Positions 30,613-38,709 of a stretch of 64,000 nt of DNA are shown here, piece after piece. The DNA comes from an uncultured bacterium (lineage in GTDB: Bacteria; Bacillota_I; Bacilli_A; RFN20; CAG-826), in assembly GCA_949296775.1 (NCBI GenBank), contig CASFQA010000001.1, positions 186,001 to 250,000 of the forward strand. Direction: 5' to 3'. The first letter of the stretch is position 1, and each line of letters opens with the position of its first letter. The notes below the pieces were generated by a model. It was not told the origin of the DNA, did not search any database, and worked only from the letters and a program-made list of their open reading frames with translations. Made by a program: the position numbers and the translations under genes.

Positions 30613-33213
30613 ATGAAAAGACTAAGTGGAAAGCAGATCCGGCAAATGTGGATCGATTTCTTCGAATCGAAAGGCCATAAGTACATCAAAGGCGTTTCGC
30701 TGATCCCCGAGGGCGACAAGTCATTGCTTTGGGTTAACGCCGGGGTCACCGGGCTGAAGAAATACTTCGACGGTTCCGAGATCCCCCCTTGCCGGCGGAT
30801 CGTCAACGTCCAGAAATCGATCAGGACCAACGACATCGAGAACGTCGGCCACACCGCTAGGCATCACACCTTCTTCGAGATGCTCGGCAACTTCTCGATC
30901 GGCGACTATTTCCGGAAGGAAGTCATCGAGTTCGCCGTCGAGATCCTCACCTCGCCCAAATGGTTCGATATGGAGCTCGACAAACTCTACATCACCTATA
31001 ACCCCGACGATAAGGAAGCCTATGAATATTGGCGGCAGCACGGCGTCAAAGCCGACCACCTTATCCCCCTCGAATCGAATTATTGGCAAATCGGGGAAGG
31101 CCCCTGCGGCCCCAACACCGAGGTCTTCTATGATCGGGGCGAGGATTACGACCCCGAGCATTTGGGGGTCAAGCTATTGCAAAACGACATGGAGAACGAC
31201 CGCTACATCGAGATTTGGGGCATCGTCTTCTCCCAATACAACGCCGTCAATGGGGTCGAGAGGAAGGATTATAAGGAGCTGCCCAGCAAAAACATCGATA
31301 CCGGCTCCGGCTTGGAACGGATCGCCTGTATCTTGCAAGGGACGAAGACGAACTTCGAGACCGACCTTTTCCTGCCGATCATCGAAAGAACCAAGCAATT
31401 ATGCGGCAAGCCCTACGAAGGGGAGTATCTCCTCCCATATCGAGTCATCGCCGATCACGCCCGTTGCCTGACCTTCGCCTTAAGCGACGGGGCCCGCTTC
31501 TCCAACGAAGGGCGGGGCTATGTCCTCCGCCGGATCATCCGCCGGGCCGCCCGTTTCGCCCAGCATCTCGGGATCCACGAGCCCTTCATGGCCGAACTCG
31601 TTCAGACCGTCGTCGACGAATACGGCGATTTCTATCCCGAGCTGAAGGATAGCGAGGCCAATGTGAAGAAACTGGTGAGCGAAGAGGAAAGGAAATTCTC
31701 CAAAACCCTGCTCGAGGGCGAGGCGATGCTCAAGAAGATGGTCGAGGGGAAGAAGGAGCTAAGCGGGGAGGATGCCTTCAAGCTCTACGACACCTATGGC
31801 TTCCCCCTCGATTTAACCCTCGACATCACCAAGGAACTCGGCATCGAAGTCGACGTCGATGGCTTTGACAAACTCATGGACGAGCAGAAGGAAAGGGCAC
31901 GGTCGGCTCGGGGGGAGATCGAATCCTTCCACAAGCAGTCGAAGGACCTGCTTTCCTTCGCCCAGGAGAGCGTTTTCGATTATGACGACGACGAGGTCGA
32001 GGCCAGGGTCACCGGCCTTTTCGTCGATGGGGTCGCGGTCGAGCAGATCGATAAGCAAGGGGAAGTCGCGACGGACTTGACCCCGTTCTATAGCGAATCC
32101 GGCGGCCAAATCGGGGATAAAGGGGACATCGCCTCCGCCGTGGCCGAAGGGAAGGTCGTTTCCGTTGGCAAAGCCCCGCGGGGGCAGCACCTCCATTTCG
32201 TCGTTTTGGAGCGCGGCGCCTTGCATCTTGGCGATAAAGTCAAATTGCGGATCGATTCCAAAGCCCGGAGGCTTAGCGAGCGCAACCACTCGGCGACCCA
32301 TCTGCTGCACGCCGCCATCTCCGAGGTTTTGAACACCCACGTCGAGCAAAAGGGGTCCTATGTCTGCCCCGATTACCTCCGTTTCGACTTCACCTCCGAC
32401 CGGAAACTAAGCGAGGAGCAGCTAGACGCCATTGAAAAGCGGGTCAACGAATTGATCGGCCTCGGCATTAAGGAAGAGACCAAGATCCTGCCGATCGAGG
32501 AAGCGAAGAAACTCGGGGCCGAGATGGAATTCTCCGAGAAATACGGCGAGACCGTCCGGGTCGTCTGCTTCGGCGACTACTCAAAGGAATTCTGCGGCGG
32601 AACCCATGTCAAGAACTCCTCCGACATCGGGCTGTTCGTCATAGTGAGCGAATCCTCCATCGGCTCGGGGCTCCGGCGGATTGAGGCTAGAAGCAGCGAG
32701 GGGGCCTTCGCCTATCTTAAGCAAAAAGCCTCGCTTTTATCGAAGCTTTCCGCCTCTTTAGGCGGCAATGAGGACGAGGCGCCGGCTCGACTCGCCTCGC
32801 TTCAAGGCGAGCTCGATAAAGCCAAAAAGGAAATCGCCGCCTTGCAAGGGAAGCTTTCGGGCGAATCGGCTTCCTCCTTAGCGGATAAAATCGAAGACGT
32901 CAACGGGGTCGGCTTCCTTTCCGCCATCCTCGACGCCGATCGGAACGGCTTAATGAAGGTCGGGGACGCCTTGAAGAGCAACCGGGATGACTATTTGCTC
33001 ATCTTGGCTAGCTCCAAGACCCCGAAGGCTCCGCTGGTCTGCTTCGCTTCCGGGAAAGGGGAGAAGCTTGGGGCCGGGAACGCCATGAAGCTCATCGCTC
33101 CCTTGCTTTATGGCAATGGCGGCGGCTCGAGCAAGTTGGCCTCCGGCTCGATAAACGACTTATCGAAGTTCGATGTCGCCGTCGCCGAAGTGAAGGAGAA
33201 GCTCGGTGAATAA
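30613..33213 (+). CDS. alaS: Alanyl-tRNA synthetase (866 aa)
   Basis: AlaRS charges tRNA-Ala. The N-terminal class II core starts with SGKQIRQMWIDFFESKGH, and the motif 2 region has FFEMLGNFSIGDYF. The editing domain has HSATHLLHAAI and the matching CGGTHV, both zinc-site motifs intact. The C-terminal coiled coil and DHHA1-like domain end with GGGSSKLASG. GGAGG is 12 bases before the ATG, a long gap, and is the segment covered by the T-box hairpin. The next gene overlaps the last eight bases. Confidence 0.97.
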   Translation: MKRLSGKQIRQMWIDFFESKGHKYIKGVSLIPEGDKSLLWVNAGVTGLKKYFDGSEIPPCRRIVNVQKSIRTNDIENVGHTARHHTFFEMLGNFSIGDYFRKEVIEFAVEILTSPKWFDMELDKLYITYNPDDKEAYEYWRQHGVKADHLIPLESNYWQIGEGPCGPNTEVFYDRGEDYDPEHLGVKLLQNDMENDRYIEIWGIVFSQYNAVNGVERKDYKELPSKNIDTGSGLERIACILQGTKTNFETDLFLPIIERTKQLCGKPYEGEYLLPYRVIADHARCLTFALSDGARFSNEGRGYVLRRIIRRAARFAQHLGIHEPFMAELVQTVVDEYGDFYPELKDSEANVKKLVSEEERKFSKTLLEGEAMLKKMVEGKKELSGEDAFKLYDTYGFPLDLTLDITKELGIEVDVDGFDKLMDEQKERARSARGEIESFHKQSKDLLSFAQESVFDYDDDEVEARVTGLFVDGVAVEQIDKQGEVATDLTPFYSESGGQIGDKGDIASAVAEGKVVSVGKAPRGQHLHFVVLERGALHLGDKVKLRIDSKARRLSERNHSATHLLHAAISEVLNTHVEQKGSYVCPDYLRFDFTSDRKLSEEQLDAIEKRVNELIGLGIKEETKILPIEEAKKLGAEMEFSEKYGETVRVVCFGDYSKEFCGGTHVKNSSDIGLFVIVSESSIGSGLRRIEARSSEGAFAYLKQKASLLSKLSASLGGNEDEAPARLASLQGELDKAKKEIAALQGKLSGESASSLADKIEDVNGVGFLSAILDADRNGLMKVGDALKSNRDDYLLILASSKTPKAPLVCFASGKGEKLGAGNAMKLIAPLLYGNGGGSSKLASGSINDLSKFDVAVAEVKEKLGE

Positions 33214-33643
33214 GGTCTTAGGCTTCGATTTGGGCACTCGGACCCTCGGCATCGCCAAAAGCGACGTCATGGGCATCGCTCATGGATATGAGGAGTTCCG
33301 TTTCCTCGAAGGGGCTTATAAGCAGGCCTTAGCCCACGCCAAGGAAGTCATCGACAAAGAGGGGATAAAGGAGATCGCCTTAGGCTATCCGCTGAACATG
33401 GATGGCTCGGTGGGGGAACGGGCTCGGAGCGCCGAGCGGTTCAAAGCCTCCTTGCTTGAACTCGACCCTTCCCTTAAGATTACCCTCGTCGACGAACGGC
33501 TCACCACCGTCATGGCGACCAGAAGGCTGCTTGAAGCCGACTTAAGCCGGGCCAAAAGGCATAAGGTGATCGATCAGCAGGCCGCCATCGTCATCCTCGA
33601 GTCCTATTTAGCCCAAAAGGAGAACCAAGATGGAGATCAGTGA
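33206..33643 (+). CDS. ruvX: Holliday junction resolvase-like protein RuvX/YqgF (145 aa)
   Basis: The RNase H-like fold has the conserved LGFDLGTRTLGIA start, ALGYPLNMDGSVGERA and VDERLTT motifs, and a late HKVIDQQAAIVIL. Family members process pre-16S rRNA or act on Holliday junctions. The start is GTG, overlapping the alaS stop by eight bases, with AAGGAG seven bases upstream. The order alaS-ruvX-DUF1292 is common in Firmicutes. Confidence 0.93.
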   Translation: MNKVLGFDLGTRTLGIAKSDVMGIAHGYEEFRFLEGAYKQALAHAKEVIDKEGIKEIALGYPLNMDGSVGERARSAERFKASLLELDPSLKITLVDERLTTVMATRRLLEADLSRAKRHKVIDQQAAIVILESYLAQKENQDGDQ

Positions 33644-33896
33644 AGAAAACGATATCATCCTAACCGATGAGGAAGGGGCCGAATTCAAGGCCAAGATCCT
33701 CTTCTATTACCATAACGACGAGCGGGACGCCGATTATTATTTCCTCTATAAGCTCGAGAGCCCGGAGGAAATCGTCGTCATGGCGAGCGACGACGGGCAG
33801 TCCTTACGGGAAGTGGATGAGGAGGAATTCGCCGAGGCCAATGAGGTGTTTGAGGCCTACGAGCACGACCCGAAGATCGAGCAAGCCCGGAAATAG
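33630..33896 (+). CDS. DUF1292 family protein (88 aa)
   Basis: It is a short acidic protein with the family pattern of IILTDEEGAEFKAKILFYY and YYFLYKLE, ending in a Glu-rich stretch. Its role is unknown, but it usually follows ruvX, as here. The ATG overlaps ruvX by 14 bases, with AAAAGGAG before it. Confidence 0.88.
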   Translation: MEISEENDIILTDEEGAEFKAKILFYYHNDERDADYYFLYKLESPEEIVVMASDDGQSLREVDEEEFAEANEVFEAYEHDPKIEQARK

Positions 33897-33925
33897 TTAA
33901 ATAAAGCAGGCGAAAGCTGTATAAT
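33897..33925 (+). promoter_or_regulatory. greA promoter
   Basis: TTAAAT (33897-33902) and TATAAT (33920-33925) are separated by 17 bases. Confidence 0.6.
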
Positions 33926-33949
33926 CAACAAGCGTGAAAAGAGGTACTT

Positions 33950-34429
33950 ATGGCAGAAAAGAAACCAGTCCTAACCCAGGAAATCTTCGATGAATTGAAC
34001 CAACGTCTCCGTTATCTTCTCGACGTTGAGGACCCGGAGATCAAGGAAAAGCTCAACTTGGCCCGGAGCCAGGGCGACTTAAGCGAAAACGCCGACTATT
34101 CGGCGGCCCGCGATCGCCAAGCCCAGATCGATTCGGAGATCCGGATGCTTGAATCGGTCCTTCATTCGGCGACCGTCGTCGACGAGACCGCTTCCAACGA
34201 CCAAGTCTCGATCGGCCACACCGTGACCTTCGTCAAACTCCCGAGCAACGAAGCCAAAGTCGTCCGCTTAGTCGGCAACATCGGGGCCGATCCGACTTCC
34301 ACTCCCCCGGCGGTCAGCAACGAATCGCCGATCGGCAAAGCCTTGATCGATAAGAAAGTCGGGGAGATCGCCACCGTCGAATCCCCTCGCGGCTCCTATT
34401 CGGTCAAGATCGTCTCGATCAATATGTGA
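33950..34429 (+). CDS. greA: Transcription elongation factor GreA (159 aa)
   Basis: GreA rescues backtracked RNA polymerase by stimulating transcript cleavage. The N-terminal coiled coil contains ARSQGDLSENADYSAARDRQAQID with the acidic tip, and the C-terminal FKBP-like domain ends with SPIGKALIDKKVGE and VESPRGSYSVKI. An AGAGG site precedes the ATG. Promoter and double-hairpin terminator make it a single-gene unit. Confidence 0.96.
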   Translation: MAEKKPVLTQEIFDELNQRLRYLLDVEDPEIKEKLNLARSQGDLSENADYSAARDRQAQIDSEIRMLESVLHSATVVDETASNDQVSIGHTVTFVKLPSNEAKVVRLVGNIGADPTSTPPAVSNESPIGKALIDKKVGEIATVESPRGSYSVKIVSINM

Positions 34430-34432
34430 CAA

Positions 34433-34478
34433 AAAGGGCTTGCCCTTTGACCTCAAGTCGGCGGACTTGAGGTTTTTT
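34433..34478 (+). terminator. greA terminator with an extra upstream hairpin
   Basis: AAAGGGC-TT-GCCCTTT (34433-34448) is followed by the main hairpin, CCTCAAGTC-GGCG-GACTTGAGG (34451-34472), and then TTTTTT. Confidence 0.92.
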
Positions 34479-34528
34479 GGTGATGCAAGCGGGATAAGCG
34501 GGTACTTATTCATTAAGGAGGTATCCGC

Positions 34529-35068
34529 ATGAAAACCATATTGATTGTCATCGTCTTGACGCTGGTGGGGTTAACGGCCTTCGGCTTCGTCAATCAGGTC
34601 ATCACCGCCCCGATGATCGACGAAGGGACGGGGCTAAGCGGGGGCAACGTCCGCAGCGTCACCATCAAAGGGGAGGTCATCACCCCGGGCACCTACGCGG
34701 TCGGGGAATTCGCCACTTTGTCCGAATTGGTCGACGCCGCCAACGGGCTGACCGGCAACGCCGACCATTTGGCCTTCAACCTCGACTACGTCCTCGACGA
34801 TGAGTTCGACACCTACTACATCGCCCCGATTTACGACCATTCCGACGTCTGCTCGACCGAACCGATCGTCAAGGTCAACCTCAACGCCGCCTCGGCCGAT
34901 GATCTGAAGGAGATCGCCGGGTTCAACAAGACGGTGGCGGGGGCGATCGTCGAGTATCGGTCGTCGAATCCTTTCGAATCGATAGAGGAGATGATGGACG
35001 TCAGCGGCATCGGGGAGGCGACTTACGAGTCCACGAAAAGCAAGGTCACTCTCAAAGCTTCGGCTTGA
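34529..35068 (+). CDS. comEA: ComEA-like DNA-binding competence protein (179 aa)
   Basis: An N-terminal membrane anchor (residues 3-22) leads to an SLBB-like domain (VTIKGEVITPGTYAV) and a C-terminal helix-hairpin-helix pair (VNLNAASADDLKEIAGFNKTVAGAIVEYR, then DVSGIGEATYE). ComEA binds incoming double-stranded DNA at the cell surface. AAGGAGG precedes the ATG. comEC follows with a one-base stop/start overlap, which supports DNA uptake as the shared role. Confidence 0.9.
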   Translation: MKTILIVIVLTLVGLTAFGFVNQVITAPMIDEGTGLSGGNVRSVTIKGEVITPGTYAVGEFATLSELVDAANGLTGNADHLAFNLDYVLDDEFDTYYIAPIYDHSDVCSTEPIVKVNLNAASADDLKEIAGFNKTVAGAIVEYRSSNPFESIEEMMDVSGIGEATYESTKSKVTLKASA

Positions 35069-37074
35069 TGAGGCTTTTCTTCGCCTTGATCGGGGCGTTG
35101 TTCGGCTGCTTCTTCATTAAGGGCGGGAGCCCAGCGTTCTACCTCGTCTTATCGCTCGCCTTCCTTTTCGCCTTTTCCTTGGCTTGGATTTCCAAGCGAA
35201 GGCGGTTATTCCTTCTCTTTTTCGCCTTCGGGATATTCATTTCCCTGCTTTATTCTTTGCTGCCGGTTTCCTCTGGCCCTTTCCGCGGGGCGGTCATCAA
35301 AACCGGAGAGAACTATTTCATCCTTTCCGGAATCTCTGCCCGTTATTACGTCTATTCCCCTTCCCATCCTTATCAAGTGGGGGATTTCCTAAGCATCGAA
35401 GGGTATGGGCGCCCTTTGCGGATGACCGCCTATGAATCGCGGTTCGATTTCGGGGCGTATTTGGATGGCTATGGGGTGAAAGCCGAGATAAGCGGGGCGA
35501 AGATCACCGAGGTTTTCCTTTTTCCCTTGCGGATAAAGAAACGGCGGGATGAGGTTTTCTCCGCCCTTTCCCCCTCGGCTTACTCCGCCGTCTCCGCCAT
35601 CTTCTTCAACCATAAGGACTATGACTCGCCCCTAATTCAAGACGCCGACGAATTGAATCTGCTTTTCGTCCTCTCTTCCTCGGGGTTCCTTTATGGCGGC
35701 GCGGTCCGCTTATTGAGCAAGCCGGGCTTTGCCATCTCGAAGAAAGCCGGCCGGATCGGGGAAATCGCCATCGCTTCCGCGCTGCTGCTTTTCAGCATCG
35801 GGAAAATCGGCGCGGTCCGGGTTTACCTTTGCTTGCTCTTGAAAAACCATAAGCGCTTCCCCGATTACCTAAGTCGGCTGAGCTTCGTTGGGCTCTTATT
35901 GCTCGCCATCGACTTCCATTTCGCTTATCAATCCGGCTATTTGCTCGGCTTCCTGATCGCCTTCTTGTTTTGCTTTTCCCGTCAATACCTCTCCGCCTTT
36001 TCCTCTTCGCGGCGGAAATGGGGCGGAAAGCTCCTTCTATTCTCCCTCGTTATCCCAAGCGGCATCTATTTCGCGACCGGCGGCTTCCGTCTGCTAAGCC
36101 CCCTTTACGCCTCCATCGTTTCCCCGCTCGTCCTCGTCATCTATTTGCTAAGCCTCTTCTCGTTTTTCTTTTTCCCCCTCCGTTCCGCCATTGAATTGAC
36201 GAGTTCGGGGCTCGAATATCTTTTGGCGTCCCTAAACCAAGTGAACCCAAGTATCGACTTGCCGCCGATCGAGGCGGAAGGAATACTCCTATATTATTTA
36301 ACCGTAATAGTCTGCTTGATGTTATTGGAATTCGGCTTAAGGCATAAAGCCGAGTTGGTCGGCGGTTTATTTATGGTTATATATTTGCTTTCACTCTTCC
36401 CGATAAGCGGGTACGTTTTCTCCTCCATCGCCTTTATAAACGTCGGACAGGGGGATAGCATCCTGCTTATTCATCACGGGAAAGCCCTGCTTGTCGATAC
36501 CGGCGGATCCCTTTCCTTTGACATGGCCGAGGAGGTGCTGCTGCCGTATTTCCGCCGTCGGCGGGTCTATTCGCTCGAGGCCTTATGCCTGACCCATGCC
36601 GATTTCGATCATTCCGGGGCCAAGGATTCCTTATTGGAAGGGTGTAAGGTCAAGCAGGTGCTCGATTCCCCGGCCGATTTCCCTTTCTATATCGACGATC
36701 TGCGGATCGAAAACCTCAACGATTACGGCTTGGCTGGGGAAAACGAATCCTCGCTGGTCCTTTCCTTTTCCCTTGGCGGCGACGCTTACTTGCTCATGGG
36801 GGATGCGACCGAGGAGGTGGAGCGGCGGATCATCGCCGATTATCCGGATTTGGAAGCCGACATCCTCAAAGTCGGCCATCATGGCTCGGACACCTCCTCG
36901 AGCAAGGAATTCCTCTTATCGCTCCGCCCCAAAGTCGCCGTCATCTCGGTCGGGGCGGGTAATTCCTATGGCCATCCCGACGAGAAGGTCATTTCCCGCC
37001 TTTCCTCCATCGGGGCGGAAATTCGCCGGACCGACGAAGAAGGGACCATCGTCTTCTCCTATTTTGCGGTATAA
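35068..37074 (+). CDS. comEC: ComEC/Rec2 DNA uptake channel (668 aa)
   Basis: ComEC forms the membrane channel for single-stranded DNA. Hydrophobic segments at the N-terminus and a Competence domain (about residues 165-440, with LNLLFVLSSSGF) are followed by a metallo-beta-lactamase domain with CLTHADFDHSGAK and VGHHGSDTSSSKEF. The canonical HxHxDH is HADFDH here, so the second histidine is replaced. I prefer the ATG at 35068 (it overlaps the comEA TGA) to the TTG one codon earlier. Bases 36280-36400 are unusually A+T rich. Confidence 0.92.
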   Translation: MRLFFALIGALFGCFFIKGGSPAFYLVLSLAFLFAFSLAWISKRRRLFLLFFAFGIFISLLYSLLPVSSGPFRGAVIKTGENYFILSGISARYYVYSPSHPYQVGDFLSIEGYGRPLRMTAYESRFDFGAYLDGYGVKAEISGAKITEVFLFPLRIKKRRDEVFSALSPSAYSAVSAIFFNHKDYDSPLIQDADELNLLFVLSSSGFLYGGAVRLLSKPGFAISKKAGRIGEIAIASALLLFSIGKIGAVRVYLCLLLKNHKRFPDYLSRLSFVGLLLLAIDFHFAYQSGYLLGFLIAFLFCFSRQYLSAFSSSRRKWGGKLLLFSLVIPSGIYFATGGFRLLSPLYASIVSPLVLVIYLLSLFSFFFFPLRSAIELTSSGLEYLLASLNQVNPSIDLPPIEAEGILLYYLTVIVCLMLLEFGLRHKAELVGGLFMVIYLLSLFPISGYVFSSIAFINVGQGDSILLIHHGKALLVDTGGSLSFDMAEEVLLPYFRRRRVYSLEALCLTHADFDHSGAKDSLLEGCKVKQVLDSPADFPFYIDDLRIENLNDYGLAGENESSLVLSFSLGGDAYLLMGDATEEVERRIIADYPDLEADILKVGHHGSDTSSSKEFLLSLRPKVAVISVGAGNSYGHPDEKVISRLSSIGAEIRRTDEEGTIVFSYFAV

Positions 37075-37075
37075 T
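37070..37075 (+). promoter_or_regulatory. -10 box of near-leaderless holA, inside the comEC 3' end
   Basis: TATAAT overlaps the comEC stop codon and ends nine bases before the ATG at 37085. No Shine-Dalgarno sequence is seen. Confidence 0.55.
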
Positions 37076-37084
37076 CTCCCCGTT

Positions 37085-38056
37085 ATGGTGACTCTCGTCT
37101 TCTCCGCCGATCCCTTCCTCGCCCATAAAGGGGCCAGAAAGGAATTCGCCGCCGCCAAAAAAGAGGCGGGCGACGGAATGACCATCGATTTGTCCGAGCA
37201 GAGCTTCCTCGATTTGTACGAAGCCGCCGCCAGCTACCCGCTTATAGGGGATAAAAAGGCGATTTTGGCCCTCAATTGCCCCGATGCGATGAAAAAGGGA
37301 AAGAAAAGCGGGGAAGCCGGACTGGCCGAACTCATCCGCCTGATCGAGGCCGAACCGGCCGATTTGCGGTTGGTCATCAGCCTTGTCAGCGCGAAGTTCG
37401 ATGAGAAAAAGCCCCTTTTCGCCGCGATAAAAAAGCATGGGAAGATCAAGGAAGTCGCCTTCCCTAAAGAAGAGGATTGCCGAGCTTACCTTCAAAAATA
37501 CCTCGCCGCCTCCTCCGCCTCGATCGAGCCGCAGGCGGCGGATGAGCTGTTGAGTCGGGTCGGGGCCGATTACGGCCGCTTCCTAAACGAGGTGGCGAAA
37601 CTATCCTGCTTCGCCGCCGGGGAAAGGGTGACGGTCGAAGACGTCAAGGCCCTGGTCGCGGCCAAAGAGGAGGACAATTCCTTCCTTTTCATCGATTCGT
37701 TGCTGCAGTCGGACCCAAAACGCAGCCTGAACCTCTACCGTCAGCTCCAGCGGCAAGGATATGAGGAAGTGGGGCTTTTAAGCGCCATCGCCTCCCAGTT
37801 CCGCTTCCTCGACTTGGTCGAATACCTCGATTCGAAAGGGATGGACGAATATCAAATCGCCCAAGTCCTCTCCTCCCCGAACCCCGTCAATCCCTATCGG
37901 GTCAAAATCGGCTTGTCGAAGATCGCCCGGCTTTCCCCCAAAGCCCTCGAAAACGCCCTCGAAGGGTGCTACCAAGCCCAGCTATCGATTTTGAAAGGGC
38001 AAAGCGATCCCGAGCTCGCCTTCACCCGGTTCATCTGCAACCTTGAGGTTCGCTGA
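37085..38056 (+). CDS. holA: DNA polymerase III delta subunit (323 aa)
   Basis: HolA opens the sliding clamp as part of the clamp loader. The protein begins VTLVFSADPFLAHKGARKEF, has the delta-type AAA-like core without a Walker A, and ends with the conserved QLSILKGQSDPELAFTRFIC. Adjacent comEC and rpsT are its usual neighbours in Firmicutes. I start at the ATG at 37085, ten bases after comEC; the longer open frame upstream is only a shadow of comEC. Confidence 0.9.
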   Translation: MVTLVFSADPFLAHKGARKEFAAAKKEAGDGMTIDLSEQSFLDLYEAAASYPLIGDKKAILALNCPDAMKKGKKSGEAGLAELIRLIEAEPADLRLVISLVSAKFDEKKPLFAAIKKHGKIKEVAFPKEEDCRAYLQKYLAASSASIEPQAADELLSRVGADYGRFLNEVAKLSCFAAGERVTVEDVKALVAAKEEDNSFLFIDSLLQSDPKRSLNLYRQLQRQGYEEVGLLSAIASQFRFLDLVEYLDSKGMDEYQIAQVLSSPNPVNPYRVKIGLSKIARLSPKALENALEGCYQAQLSILKGQSDPELAFTRFICNLEVR

Positions 38057-38065
38057 ATATAGAAA

Positions 38066-38086
38066 ACCCCCGATTGGATCGGGGGT
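38066..38086. terminator. Bidirectional terminator between holA and rpsT
   Basis: ACCCCCGAT and ATCGGGGGT pair around TGG. AAAA on the left gives a U-run for the minus-strand rpsT transcript; the plus strand has only TTATT. Confidence 0.88.
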
Positions 38087-38103
38087 TATTCATTGATTTG
38101 ACC

Positions 38104-38367
38104 TTAGGCGATCTTGGCGACGATCGACTCGAGGTGGGCTTTCTTCCGGTCAGCGTTGTTTTGCTTGATGATCCCCTCTTGGGCGATCTTGTCGAGCAAT
38201 GAGACGGCGGCTTTCAAAGCCTCTTTGGCCTCGTCTTTCTTCCCTTCGGCGGCTAAGGTCTCGACCTTTTTGCAAGCGGTCCGGACCTCGGACTTGAAGG
38301 AAGCGTTGTGCTGCCTGGCCTTTTCGTTGGTCAGGTCGCGCTTGATCTGCGATTTGATGTTCGGCAT
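38104..38367 (-). CDS. rpsT: Ribosomal protein S20 (87 aa)
   Basis: S20 binds 16S rRNA during 30S assembly. The start MPNIKSQIKRDLTNEKAR and the later KAAVSLLDKIAQEGIIKQNNADRKKAHL are characteristic, and 87 residues is the family length. AAAGGA lies nine bases before the ATG at 38367; a longer open frame upstream would run through the promoter. Confidence 0.96.
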   Translation of the reverse strand: MPNIKSQIKRDLTNEKARQHNASFKSEVRTACKKVETLAAEGKKDEAKEALKAAVSLLDKIAQEGIIKQNNADRKKAHLESIVAKIA

Positions 38368-38401
38368 ATTCTTGAATTCCTTTTGTAGAGTTAACGCGCC
38401 T

Positions 38402-38430
38402 ATATTAGACATATTGTCTAACAAAGGCAA
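38402..38430 (-). promoter_or_regulatory. rpsT promoter overlapped by an inverted repeat
   Basis: On the minus strand TTGCCT (38430-38425) and TAATAT (38407-38402) are 17 bases apart. TTAGACA-TAT-TGTCTAA at 38405-38421 overlaps the -10 box, as an operator would. Confidence 0.65.
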
Positions 38431-38433
38431 GGA

Positions 38434-38640
38434 TTACTTGGCAAGGTCAAGGATCTCCTTGGTGAAATCGTTCGCCGTCATGAGCTTGCCCCAAAGTTCT
38501 TCGGGGATATCGACCTTGAACTCCTTGTTCAGGGTTTGGGCCATATCGATGTAGCTCATCGAATCGCCGCCGAGGTCGGCGCCCCAATCGGCGTCGGGCT
38601 CGATCTTGAATTCCGGCAGGGCCAAGATCTTGGCGAACAC
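38434..38640 (-). CDS. Acyl carrier protein domain, in frame behind an amber stop
   Basis: The phosphopantetheine site is DLGGDSMSYIDM (Ser in GGDSM), followed by KEFKVDIPEELWGKLMTANDF as in acyl carrier proteins. The coordinates start at a GTG, the only usual start codon available, but that leaves out half of helix I. The missing part (LSDEVLHRVIK and about 12 residues more) is encoded in the same frame up to 38709, directly after the TAG that ends the ligase gene. It therefore looks like the C-terminal domain of that ligase, made only by readthrough, or a domain cut off by mutation. Confidence 0.75.
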   Translation of the reverse strand: MFAKILALPEFKIEPDADWGADLGGDSMSYIDMAQTLNKEFKVDIPEELWGKLMTANDFTKEILDLAK

Positions 38641-38709
38641 CTTGATGACCCGGTGGAGGACCTCATCGCTGAGGCGCGCCTCCCCCGCCCAGTCCCGCAG
38701 GCGCTGGGC

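Noticed and set aside
36596-37084. Upstream extension of the holA frame into comEC
   Set aside because: The extra residues are Arg/Ser-rich and out of frame with the intact ComEC hydrolase domain; holA has a normal family start at 37085.
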